In this document: positions 37,964 through 48,066 of the stretch, piece after piece
Numbering within the stretch: the first letter of the stretch is position 1
Layout of the letters: the number at the start of each line of letters is the position of its first letter
Assembly: GCA_905250075.1 (NCBI GenBank)
Contig: CAJNOP010000026.1
Coordinates: forward strand, 1,921,098-1,985,097
Direction: 5' to 3'
Origin: Rotaria sp. Silwood1
Lineage: Eukaryota > Rotifera > Eurotatoria > Philodinida > Philodinidae
Length of the DNA stretch: 64,000 nucleotides
Program-made: the position numbers and the translations under genes
The notes under the pieces: model-generated
The model's database searches: none
What the model was told of the DNA's origin: nothing
The model's input: only the letters and a program-made list of their open reading frames with translations

Positions 37964-38239
37964 ACAAAGAAGATATATTGCACATGTATATTGTTCAGGT
38001 ATAAGGATCGTCTATTCTTTACAAAAATGGGATGACGTAACTATTTTTGTTCTGAGTCAAGAAAGGTCTTTACTCGACTATCTATATTCATACTGATCTA
38101 AATTTAGTATACATCTCGAGAAATCACTCGATGCTTTATTATTCCAGCAAACATGGCAAGCTTATAAAATAATAATGTCTTCAGATACGAGTTGGTACAA
38201 AAGTATGGGTTCTAATAAAAAACTATTATAAAATAAATA

Positions 38240-39184
38240 CTATAGTAGTTTGGTCTCAAATTCAGGGTGAAAACTTGATTTTTTTTTCAGTTTTGGTATT
38301 TTTTGTTCCTTCTGATTTTTTCGATGCACTAAGAGATATTTATTTTATGATATGTTTATGGTCATGTAGAGGAAGCCACTAGCTACAACTACCCCTATTT
38401 TCAAAAGCGCTAGCTAGTATTAAATATGAATTTTATTCGATTTTTATATAACTGACTATTGTTTTATCTTGATTCTTTTATCTTCCTGGCAAATGTTTCT
38501 TTTATTTTTATATACCTGTTGTACACTCATATACAGTAGCTATCATTTGCCAATAGCGTTTTGCTTAATCCCTATTATTCACTCATTTATAAAAGAAAAA
38601 AGAAATGAATACTGATTCCTATACTGGAGATAGTAACCATGGTCATGGTGGTTTTCGACCAGGTGCAGGTAGAAAACCGAAGGACGCTACAATTTCATCT
38701 CAAATATGGCAAATAAACGAAGAGAACAAGCTGCAGATCGACAAAGATTATCCCGATTTAAAAGTAAAGTAACACAGTGGATTACAGAAAATCAAATGGT
38801 CACCCCAAGGTGTTCCATCAACTTATTGTGATAATGCAACCGTTTTATTAATTATTGATTTGATACATTTCAAGCAATACTTTGAAGAACTATTGATTAG
38901 GGTAGTTGACGAAACCTTTTGATGTCGTTTTCGTTACACACGAGTTTTCATTCACGTCTAATAAAAAGTTTATGTCACATTTTTTTTACCAATACATTTT
39001 CTTTTAAACTATTCACATAGCTAATTCGTCGATCTGTCGATCTTATTGGGTCATTAGATAGTCCTTAATTTTAATGTCTTCTAGGAAATGTCCAAATATT
39101 ATCACAATACAATTAAAAATCACTCCAGGAAAAAGGATTTAACGAAAAATCTCCCACCCTGAATTTGAGACCAAACTACTATAG
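38240..39184 (+). mobile_element. TIR DNA transposon remnant (about 945 bp)
   Basis: Perfect 30-bp terminal inverted repeats lie at 38240-38269 and 39155-39184 (left begins CTATAGTAGTTTGGTCTC). If the ends are set at TAGTAG/CTACTA, a TA dinucleotide flanks both, as in Tc1/mariner-type insertions. Near 38605 a frame reads MNTDSYTGDSNHGHGGFRPG and then AGRKPKD, a GRP-type basic motif seen at transposase N-termini. A second, shifted frame continues with KRREQAADRQRLSRFKSKV. So it is a deleted, frameshifted derivative of an autonomous element. Superfamily is unproven. Confidence 0.8.
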
Positions 39185-39639
39185 TTTTATAAATCTGTTT
39201 GTTTATAAATATTTCATTTGTCAGTTCCTCTCAAGTTAAATTTAAACATATCTCTATACATAAGAAATACCTGATATCCATTCCAACTAAACATGCATTT
39301 GTTCTCATAAATAAACGTTTCGTGTGCGTTCTTTTCTTTTGCGCTATATCGAATTCAATTGACGTCATGTTTTTATCTCTACTCTTTTTGTTATTATATT
39401 CCTTTTATTACTTTGTTATTCTCTTTTCTCAGGAGAGGTACGATATCGATTTCTGGAATGAACCAGCTATTTAATTATAATGCGTAGTTATTAAATACGA
39501 TTCTATCCTCATTTTCCTTTTTCATCTGTCTTACTTTTTTTTATAATTGTGAACCAATCAAAGCACAAAAAAAAACGATTATTATGTTTAAAAAAAATGT
39601 TATACAAATAGATGTACTACGGATAGATGTAATGAGGGG
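39185..39639. other. Short spacer, no gene seen
   Basis: AT-rich. A 91-codon + strand frame (39199-39474) is hydrophobic and T-rich and looks like chance. It could hold the displaced end of the LINE, but I cannot show it. Confidence 0.35.
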
Positions 39640-40388
39640 GAAAGCGAAAATTGGTCAAACGAAAAATAGTCGAACGAAAATTGGTAGAGGAGAATTGGTC
39701 GATACGAAAATTGATCCATGTGAAAAATAATCGAAAAATTCTTAATAAAACAAAATAAAAGTTTCAAATGCGACGAATCAACCAAACCCTTACAAGAAGA
39801 AAACGGGAGACGTCGTTAATAAACTGTCCATCACTAGAACAGCTTTTTTCTAATACATGCAGTACATGAACTAGAATTTCTTTTGCAAAATTAAAATTGT
39901 TTGATTCATGTATTTTCATGAAATCATATCGAAATTAATTCTGATAGAGCTCTGGAACTGCGAAAAAAAAGCATTTTGAAAGTGTGGAATGATTGTCAGC
40001 GTTGGTTCGAACGTAGGTGCGGGTACGGGTGGAGGTGCAGGTATGAGTGTTAGAGCTGCTGTAAATTCTAGTATGCGATGAGATTCAAGAGGATCCATCC
40101 CAACACTCGCATCCGATTTTTATTTTTATTTTTTCTCCTGTCTAAAACCAAATGTTTTCTGGAGAGAGGCTGGAGTCCATTTTACTTGCACAGGATACTA
40201 CGACAAATATATTAAAAGTACCAGCCACAGCTTACATACTAATATTAATTTATTTATCACAGTATTATCGCTCTTGTTGACAAATTCTTTTTTCTTTTTT
40301 TTTTTATTAAGAATTTTTCGACTATTATTCATGTCGATCAATTTTCGTACCGATCAATTTTGGTAGTGACTAATTTTTGTGGACCCAT
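39640..40388. mobile_element. Foldback element (about 750 bp)
   Basis: The left arm (about 39645-39750) and the right arm (about 40302-40385) are inverted copies; for example GAAAAATTCTTAATAA in the left pairs with TTATTAAGAATTTTTC in the right. Both arms are built of short direct repeats of the type CGAAAATTGGTC. The core is non-coding. It abuts, and seems to cut, the phosphatase pseudogene next door. Confidence 0.7.
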
Positions 40389-40870
40389 AGCTAGTAATTC
40401 TTCTTCTCTCTCATCAGTTGCATCTATTCCACAGAATGGTATGTCGAAAAAATTGCTAATAATAAATCATCTATCTCAAAACTATGTTCAATATATTCTT
40501 CATTACTTAGTCTATGTTAATTTAATAAAGAAATGAATAAATATAAACAAAAACTACTTACTTATCATGATTAAGTCTTGTTGAATTTGATTTTTTTTCA
40601 AACATGATGAGATTAATGTATGAGCAAATAAATATGTATCAAGGTCATAATGACGATTTCCACTTACTCCATCTTATAAATCTTTTAAGCAAACTTTATC
40701 TTTTCGTTTTTTTTTCTTTTTGTTATTAAATCTTACCAATAAAAATATGATCATTTGATTGTTTAACAAAAGTCGTATCATCACCATAAGGTCCAGATAG
40801 AAGAATTGACTCGTCTTCTAATTTTGATTGGTCAATATTATTTTTTTTTCGAACCTTGTTGAGATATATT
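40389..40870 (-). pseudogene. PPTC7-like PP2C phosphatase pseudogene, truncated
   Basis: Minus-strand exons read SGPYGDDTTFVKQSNDHIFI (about 40860-40742), then after an intron DGVSGNRHYDLDTYLFAHTL (about 40665-40570), then NEEYIEHSFEIDDLLLAIFS (about 40510-40440). The first two match the start of PTC7-type phosphatases (YGDD...GVADGVGGW). There is an in-frame stop upstream (KCG, stop, SGIY) and another in the third exon, and the metal-binding C-terminal half is missing. The fragment ends at the foldback element, whose insertion may have truncated it. Confidence 0.55.
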
Positions 40871-41800
40871 CCACTTCAACCACATTTTAATACAATACAT
40901 ACAGATGAACTTTCCAACATGAAGTAACAATTATTAGAAATAAACTATTCAACATCTTGTACTTACGATAATTATCATCTAATCTAACCAATTACATTGT
41001 CATTTATTAAAAGGTGTCTCTATCTCTCTTTCAACATTCATCCAAATCTTATGATTATGTTAAATAAAGATTAATTGTCAATAGACTCATTATCTTGAGG
41101 GTGAGAAATTATAGTCGAATATTGACTGTGCACTGATCCATTATTTTTGTTTTTGTTGTGAGTAACATATTTCTATAATAATGGACTTATGATTGAATTC
41201 TTTATGGGACATTCTTCCTTTACTAATTCTTATTGGAATGTTCATTTGGACATTTTCGATGTGTTTTTTCTCGTTTTTTAACGGCATGAATGGAAGAGCT
41301 GAGATTTGGTATAGCAGTGGAACACTCAAAGATGAATAATATGTAAAAAGTTGTCCAAATCAGTTGACCAGAAGCAAAATTATAGGCGATATAAGGCTAA
41401 GATTCCAATCGTACGAAAAAGTTGGATTCACTCATATATACGTTATATTGACAATTGAGTGTTTGATTTTCATTCACAGACCGACTAATAAAGATGGCGT
41501 AATGTCGTAAACAAGCTAAAAAAAAGACAAAAAAATGAATGAATATAAGAGAAGAGAACAGTCAACTTGTGATTCTATTCAATCGTTGAATTTGATTGAA
41601 GCAAGACATCGGTCAATGATTTTTTTGTTTATATTCGATTCATTGTTGAATGAGGAGAGAGAAGTAAGATATAGCAAAGCAACAATAAATATGTCAAATA
41701 GACGACGAATGCATATTTATATGAGATTGTTTGTATAACATAGATAATGTCGAGTACGATCAAGAGAAATTGAATGAGTGATATATTTGTCATATAAATA
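40871..41800. other. Intergenic, no gene seen
   Basis: Contains chance-looking frames on both strands (41141-41329 -, 41535-41738 +, 41629-41820 -) with no recognisable domain. Confidence 0.4.
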
Positions 41801-42410
41801 GAACTATTTCTATTGTCCATTTCAGAGTTAAATGGTCGTGGGCATTTTTTGAATAACTTTTGATAGAAACGAGATAGAAATCTCCGGTTTTCACCGCTGG
41901 AGAGAGCAGATGAAGACGCATCGAATTATATATAGAAAGATTTTTCTAACTACTTTCATAAAGGTTTGGTCAAACATTTTCACAGAATTACTTTTTCTTC
42001 TACGTGAAAAAAGTAGCTTTTCTATCAAAATACTACCAAAATTTACATTTTTCGATTATATTGTTGAAAACAAATCAGGTGGTAAATTGTGTCCGATGGT
42101 TTGGATATGATACTGGTAGTAGTTAGGAACAGAGTGTTGATATAATTTTGTAGCCCTTCCTTTGGCGACTTTAGCGCACTCCTGAAAATCAATAAATTAA
42201 TATCGGGATCATGAGAAGCATGCTGTTTTTCTTGAGGTTTTATGTAAAACCTATAGAAAAGTAGATAGAAAAATCTTTCTATATATAATTCAATGCGTCT
42301 TCATCTGCTCTATCTAACGGTGAAAACCGCAGATCTCTATCATAATCTTATCAAAAGTTATTCAAAAATGCCAACGGCCATTTAACTCTGAAATGGACAA
42401 TAATAGTAGC
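41801..42410. mobile_element. Foldback element with long arms (about 610 bp)
   Basis: The left arm (41801-41970) is the reverse complement of the right arm (42244-42410) with some mismatches; matching words include TTCAGAGTTAAATGG, GAATAACTTTTGATA, AGCAGATGAAGACGCAT and GAATTATATATAGAAAGA. The centre is about 270 nt and non-coding. Arms of about 165 nt suggest a foldback transposon or two inverted MITE copies. Confidence 0.85.
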
Positions 42411-43955
42411 AGATAACGATCATTGTGCTCTCTGTAAAAAATTTAGCAAGTACTGACGATATATATTATGTCATATCCTATATCATGAAATTTTGCTATA
42501 GAATTATACTTTCAGCGTCAGACTGATAATGACGATCTCTGCTGCAGCTCGTTTCCAAACACCATGAATTGATATCGCTGTGAACTTACAGATCACAAAT
42601 GTCTTCCAGATTTTCAAACTTCGACCTCAATCTATCGTATTCCTTGACGAAAAACATAATCTGTGAATCACGATTTTTACCAAAAAAGACGATTTTGAAG
42701 AACATTCTACTGATTGAACAGAAGGCTCTGGAATGTTAAAATTTTGGGTGAAGATTTCTCTCTCTAAACATTCCCTGTACTGAGAATTTTAGAAATTCAT
42801 CTTATTCTACTCATGAGTTATGAGGGATCACATATGTCGAAAATATGAATTTTTTGCTGTATTGGATGAGTCATAAAAAATGAAGAGTATAGAGTTGTAA
42901 GTTGAAAATTCTATTCTAAGTACAACTCATTGAATTATATGCCTACAAAAAATTTCAACTCAATCGATCAAGCCATTTACGAGATATTGAGTCCACAAGT
43001 TACTTATGTTTGGGTATACATTTTCAGAACTCTCGAAAGATAATTATAAAATGTTGACGGCTCTATATTTTTCAAAATGGATTTCGTCAATATTTCTAAA
43101 ACTCTTCTCTTTGCAATATATTTTGCATTGAGTAATGTCTCACGATCTCGATCAAGCAATGTTCACTTGTGGATTGTGTAAAATGGCTCTTGTGGAAAGT
43201 ATTGATTGTACTAGATACAAACTAAAGCAATAGCTAATCTCTCTATATAGATGAGTTTCAAAAATTTGGATTAGCCACTCTGATGCATTTTTGAACATTA
43301 AAAGATAAATTCTAATTGCAATTCTTCTTGAAAGAAAGCTAAAAGTTGTAATTTGCATTATAAAGAATAGAAAAATAATGAAAAATACAATGATTAACGT
43401 GGTAGTAAAATTTCTTTTGTGGCTTAGCCGAAGGCTGGCTGCTACTTTGATTTCGATCATTTTATACTCATTGGATAGCTTTTTCTTTTCTCTATTCAAA
43501 TCCTTAAAAACCTCTGGATCTGTTAGAATTAGCAGAGAAATACAGCTTGCAAAGTATAAAAGAACAAGGCAAAAGTACGAAACAAGCAGTAGGGTCGCTC
43601 TAGTTTTGAGGCTAGTGAACCTATATAATAAAGATTAAGAGGAGATAACATATGCAGTTTTGTAGAGCGGACTTTGCTCTATCAAATCATATATTACTCG
43701 AAACAATTGTCATAATTTACTGTGAAGACAATGACAAAACACTGACCTTACCAAATTTTTCAAGAAAAAAAATATTTTTTTTCAAAACCTGCTCAGAGTG
43801 CTCTCAGTGAATGTTTCATAACTCTTGAAAGGGAAGCTAGAATGAGCTAACATTTTGCATTTAAAGGTTTCTCAGTTTGCTCTTGCATTTTCAATCACAA
43901 AATATAGGGGTCAGAATTTTTGAGAGTATGGCTATGTTCAAGTTTCTCATGGACT
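42411..43955. other. Intergenic, no gene assigned
   Basis: Somewhat less AT-biased. Overlapping frames at 43152-43499 (-) and 43378-43638 (+) lack recognisable domains. It borders the large palindrome and may be part of the same composite insertion. Confidence 0.35.
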
Positions 43956-46116
43956 GCCTCTTTTAAGAAATGGTTCACGAAACTACCTACCAACTTTGTA
44001 TGAGACCAGCCGCTGCTAAAATTTTGATTTTCGATTTAAGTATCCCAAACGATAGACCAACATGTGACTACTTCAAATCCAAACTATTAGCTCTTTCTGA
44101 CTTTCCTGTGAAAAATGCCAAAACATACAAGTAGCACATCCTTCGGGACTGAGTCAAGAAATTGCAATTTTTCAGTGCTCGTGGTATTTTGCACTTTTCT
44201 CAGCATCCGAATATTTGTTTGAGTTCGGAGACGTCTCAAAAGATGCAGAAATGTTTTCTCTACAATGCCATTCACCAACTGATCATTTTAATATACGAGT
44301 AAAAATGACCATTGGCTAAAATGAACATTTTTTGCAGAATATTGACCTTATCCACACTGAACCATGCTGTTCCAAAATAATTTTGTATTTTTTGAAAACC
44401 CTTGAAATTCTGCATTGTTTAAGGTATAAATCAAAAGATTACAACCTTGGTAGTGAAAGTTAGTCCAGACCACAAATGTTGATGGCTGATTAATATCTTT
44501 ATCCAATCGGACCAAAAATCGCAGTAAAGCATATTTTAAGTTCATTCGAATCAAATATATGATTTCAGATTTGTAATCAGCATAAAAGGTGAGTATAAAA
44601 ACGTGGTTTCATTAAATGTAGCGTTAATCAAGTGATACATATCATGTCGAGAATAAAAGCTAAATAATATCACCAAGTATACTATTATAGACCTCTCTAT
44701 AGCTCTTCGTGAGGAGATCTGAATCGAAACGTTTTACCTCATACAGAATTGTGGAAATCTCAGCTTCAGAATTATCTACTGATGTGTCTTTCTATTTTGT
44801 ATTATGGTTGAGAAAACGAGACTTCTCTCGATGTTTGTAGCGAAAATATACAAAACTGTGAAAAATGGGGTCCATATTTGATAGCTGTTACCATCATAAC
44901 CGATTCCAATAGCGAAGTGAATAGCTTATCCAGAATCAGCGTGCAAAACTACGTCGAAAAACGTACTTTTTAGAAATTTTCATTTCAACGGAAAAACCAT
45001 CTGTCTTCCCCCTCATCGATTTTTTTCCAAAATTTTGTCCGCAATCCCCCTCCCCCCCCCCCCTCGGGATCGATTTTTCATGGGAAAAACATTTTTCTAA
45101 AATATGTTTTTCGACGTAGTTTTTCACGCTGATTCCGAATATGCTATTTATTTCCCTATCAGAATAAGCTATGATGATAAAACCTATCAAACATGGACGC
45201 CATTTTTCAGTTTTGTATATTTTTGCTACAAACATCCAGAGAAATCCCGTTTTCTCAACCATAATACAAAATAGAAAGACACATCAGTAGATAATTCTGA
45301 AGCTGAGATTTCCACAATTCTGTATGAGGTAAAACGTTTCGATTCAGATCTCCTCACGAAGAGCTATAGAGAGGTCTATAAAAGTATACTTTGAGCTATC
45401 CTGGAGTTATTTGTACTCGACAGGCTATTTTTTACCTGACTTACTTACTTTACATTTAATGAAACCACGTTTTTTATACTCACCTTTTATGTTGATTACA
45501 AATTTGAAGTCATATATTTGATTCGGATGAACTTAAAATATGCTTTATTCAGATTCTGGGTCCGATTGGATAAAGATATTAATCAGCCATCAACATTTGT
45601 GGTCTGGACTAACTTTTACTATCAAGGTTGTAATCTTTTGATTTATACCTTAAACAATGCAGAATTTCAAGGGTTTTCAAAAAATGCAAAAATTATTTTG
45701 GAACAGCATGGTTCAGTGTGGATAGGGTCAATATTCTGCAAAAAATGTTCATTTTAGCCAATGGTCATTTTTTCTCGTATATTGAAATGATTAGTTGGTG
45801 AATGGCATTGTAGAGAAAACATTTCTGCATCTTTTGAGACGTCTCCGAACTCAAACAAATATTCGGATGCTGAGAAAAGTGCAAAATACCACGAGCACTG
45901 AAAAATTGCAATTTCTTGACTGAGTTCCCGAAGGATATACTACTTGTATGCTTTGGCATTTTTCACAGGAAACTCAGAAAGAGCTAATAGTTTGGATTTG
46001 AAGTAGTCACATATTGGTCTATCGTTTGAGATACTTAAATTGAAAATCAAAATTTTAGCGGCGGCTGGTCTCATACAAAGTTGGTAAGTGGTCTCGTAAA
46101 TCCTATCTTAAGAATT
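43956..46116. repeat. Large palindrome, about 2.15 kb with arms of about 1 kb
   Basis: The left arm (about 43956-44985) reads as the reverse complement of the right arm (about 45085-46116). Outer arms share CAACTTTGTATGAGACCAGC. Inner arms share ACTACGTCGAAAAAC. The same peptide frame (MIRMNLKYALxRFxVRLDKD) appears at 44554-44348 on - and 45518-45757 on +. Similarity is high except in a patch of about 80 nt (about 44630-44680 against 45390-45450). The spacer (about 44985-45085) contains a C-rich run at 45045-45063, very odd for this AT-rich DNA. No transposase is visible. It may be a foldback element or an inverted duplication. Confidence 0.9.
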
Positions 46117-46427
46117 TTAGCTTTGGTTTCATTGAATTTAATGAATTATAACTATATATACCATTGAAGCTTTATTTGTTCTTTTTGTTTTTATAAATAT
46201 AATATTTTCCAGAGATGTCTATAGAATTAAGAAGCTTGAACTGTGTGACTTTCAATAATGGATAGAATAGTATCTTATATATTCGTTAGAATTTATTAAA
46301 TATGTATTATTATTATGATTATGAAAGATTGAAAAAAGGTACACAAGAAATCGCTACAAGAAATTGAATTTTAACTCTTATTCATCGATATCATATATAA
46401 CCATGAAAGAAATCAACTTGTAATTAC

Positions 46428-46592
46428 AAAAGATTACTTTGCGGTTGAGACAAAAAAGAAATCTTCGTATCAGAGTAAACAATTCAAATAAAGATTATTG
46501 TATCGTACAAAAATAGATCAAAAAGAAAAGAAAATTAAATATCAACGACATGCACATTTATACTATTATCATGATAAAAGAGAATAGTACAA
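46428..46592 (+). repeat. Duplicated COMT upstream block, copy A
   Basis: Nearly the same sequence as 47034-47192 (shared words GAGTAAACAATTCAAATAA, AAAGATTATT, ATTATCATGATAAAA), about 600 nt apart. Copy B lies directly upstream of the COMT gene, so copy A seems a truncated duplicate of the COMT 5' flank that lost the coding part. Confidence 0.75.
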
Positions 46593-47033
46593 TTGTTTAT
46601 TCGATAGTTCACTGTTAGTCTACGATCTGATATGAGGAATGACGGTTTTTTCTGAGTATACGAAAGCTGAAAATAATTGGATGAAACTTTCACAGATAAT
46701 TATTTTTCAATTTTCTAATTCTGAATATGTATGAATCAATATCTGACACTAATTTAGTCATTCTAGAGTTATGAAACTAGCGCCACCTGGAATTGATTTC
46801 GATTCATATCTCAAGAATGGTTTGTTATCAGATGCTGTACCTCAGACTTCTAGAATCAGAAAAATAAATTTGATTTTTGTTTTAAATTTCATCCAATCAT
46901 TTTGAGTTTCATCGAACTCAAAATTAGCATATTCCTTATCATCAGATCATATACGATATCTATTGACTAATATACTAGGGAATAGAATTAAAGTTACAGC
47001 AGAATTTTCTCAAGCATGAATAGAAATTTATTA

Positions 47034-47192
47034 TAAAAGATTAATTTGCAGTTGAGGAAAAGATTTCGTATCGGAGTAAACAATTCAAATAAAGATTATT
47101 ATATCGTGCAAAAATCGAACAAAAAGAAAAGAAAAAGAAATCAAGAATATACGCATTTGCATTATTATCATGATAAAACAAAATAGTACAAT
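47034..47192 (+). repeat. Duplicated COMT upstream block, copy B
   Basis: Direct repeat of 46428-46592, ending about 170 nt before the COMT start codon. It may contain promoter or 5' UTR sequence of the gene. Compared with copy A, it carries an extra segment between the shared block and the TGTTTATT..GTAGCTCAC sequence. Confidence 0.7.
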
Positions 47193-47359
47193 AAATAAAG
47201 GTTAGTTAACAAAGTACATAATAGCGTTTAAGTATATTGACAATCCATCAATTTTTGTAAACAGAAGACAATTTTTTTGTTTATTTGGTAGCTCACTATA
47301 TATTGACTAATATAAAATCGATTGTAACTAAAATTAGAGACAAATATTCTCGAATATCA

Positions 47360-48066
47360 ATGGGAAATAAGTTGGATTCATGTTTAGACTTAAAAAATTA
47401 CGTTTTACAAAATGCTCGTAAAGGTGATATTAAAAATATAATTGATACAATTGATCTTTATGGTTGGACTAAAAATTGGTTAATGAATATTGGTGATCGA
47501 AAAGGTCAAACACTTGATCAAGCTATTCAACGAAGAAAACCAAAAACTATTCTTGAATTTGGTATTATTTATCTTTGCCTTATATAAATAAATAACTCTA
47601 TTGATATTTTATTTCAGGTACTTTTCTTGGTTATAGTTCATTGCGAATTATTTCACAATTACCAGATGATGCCCTTTTCATAACAATTGATGTTGATTCA
47701 CAAGCACTTGAAATTGCTCGTAGTATTTTTGAATATGCTGGTGTAACAAACCGTGTAAAAATTATTAATGATTATACGAATAATGTTATTCCTCATTTAA
47801 GTAAAATTTTTAATATTGATTCATTCGATTTTATATTTATCGATCATTTAAAATCTATATATTTACGTGATTTTAAAATGCTTGAAGATGCTGGATTAAT
47901 TAAATCTGGAACAATGATTCTTGCAGATAATGTTATTACACCTGGTGCACCAGATTATTTAGAATATATTCGAAATAATCCAAATTATACATCAACATTT
48001 TATAAAGAAAAACTTGAATATCAAAACGAGATAGATGATGGTATTGAAATATCAATTCGAAAATAA
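47360..48066 (+). CDS. COMT: Catechol O-methyltransferase-like enzyme (2 exons)
   Basis: Exons 47360-47561 and 47618-48066 join in phase to give 216 residues, close to soluble mammalian COMT (221). The chosen ATG gives MGNKLDSCLDLKNYVLQNA, matching the start of the soluble form; an upstream in-frame stretch has no ATG. The SAM-binding region shows MNIGDRKGQ (42-50) and LEFGTFLGYSSLR (65-77). The Mg2+ ligands D143, D171 and N172, the catalytic base K146 and the catechol-binding E201 are all present, at a constant offset of 2 from the rat enzyme, and the gatekeeping W40 and P176 are kept. The second gatekeeper Trp of mammals (W143) is Leu145 here, so substrate choice may differ. Family knowledge: SAM-dependent methylation of catechols. 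No membrane anchor, so probably cytosolic. Two broken relatives lie at 30.5 and 51.3 kb. Confidence 0.9.

Larger units (their letters stand above)
33540..38225 (+). mobile_element. Degraded non-LTR retrotransposon (LINE, Jockey/R1-like)
   Basis: Two successive open reading regions in LINE order: an ORF1 with CCHC-type zinc knuckles (to about 35303), then an ORF2 with an apurinic-type endonuclease (about 35570-36230) and a reverse transcriptase (about 36800-37963). Multiple stops and frameshifts occur, so the copy is inactive. The zinc-knuckle ORF1 and the APE endonuclease plus RT without a visible RNase H suggest the Jockey or R1 group; the clade is inferred. A TIR DNA element starts only about 15 nt beyond the last recognisable ORF2 sequence. 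Confidence 0.85.

Noticed and set aside
39970..40110. Possible tRNA around GGTTCGAACG with a G-rich stretch
   Set aside because: No acceptor stem or anticodon arm can be paired around the TTCGA-like word.
41535..41820. Small frames near the foldback element
   Set aside because: No domain; composition follows local AT bias.
43152..43638. Overlapping 115- and 86-codon frames on both strands
   Set aside because: Hydrophobic, T-rich, no recognisable domain and mutually overlapping; probably chance.
44087..45959. Short frames in the arms of the large palindrome
   Set aside because: The same frames recur in both arms because of the palindrome; no domain, no codon preference, no splice logic.
47285..47359. 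Upstream extension of the COMT frame
   Set aside because: It begins at a TTG with no ATG, and the chosen ATG matches the start of soluble COMT.
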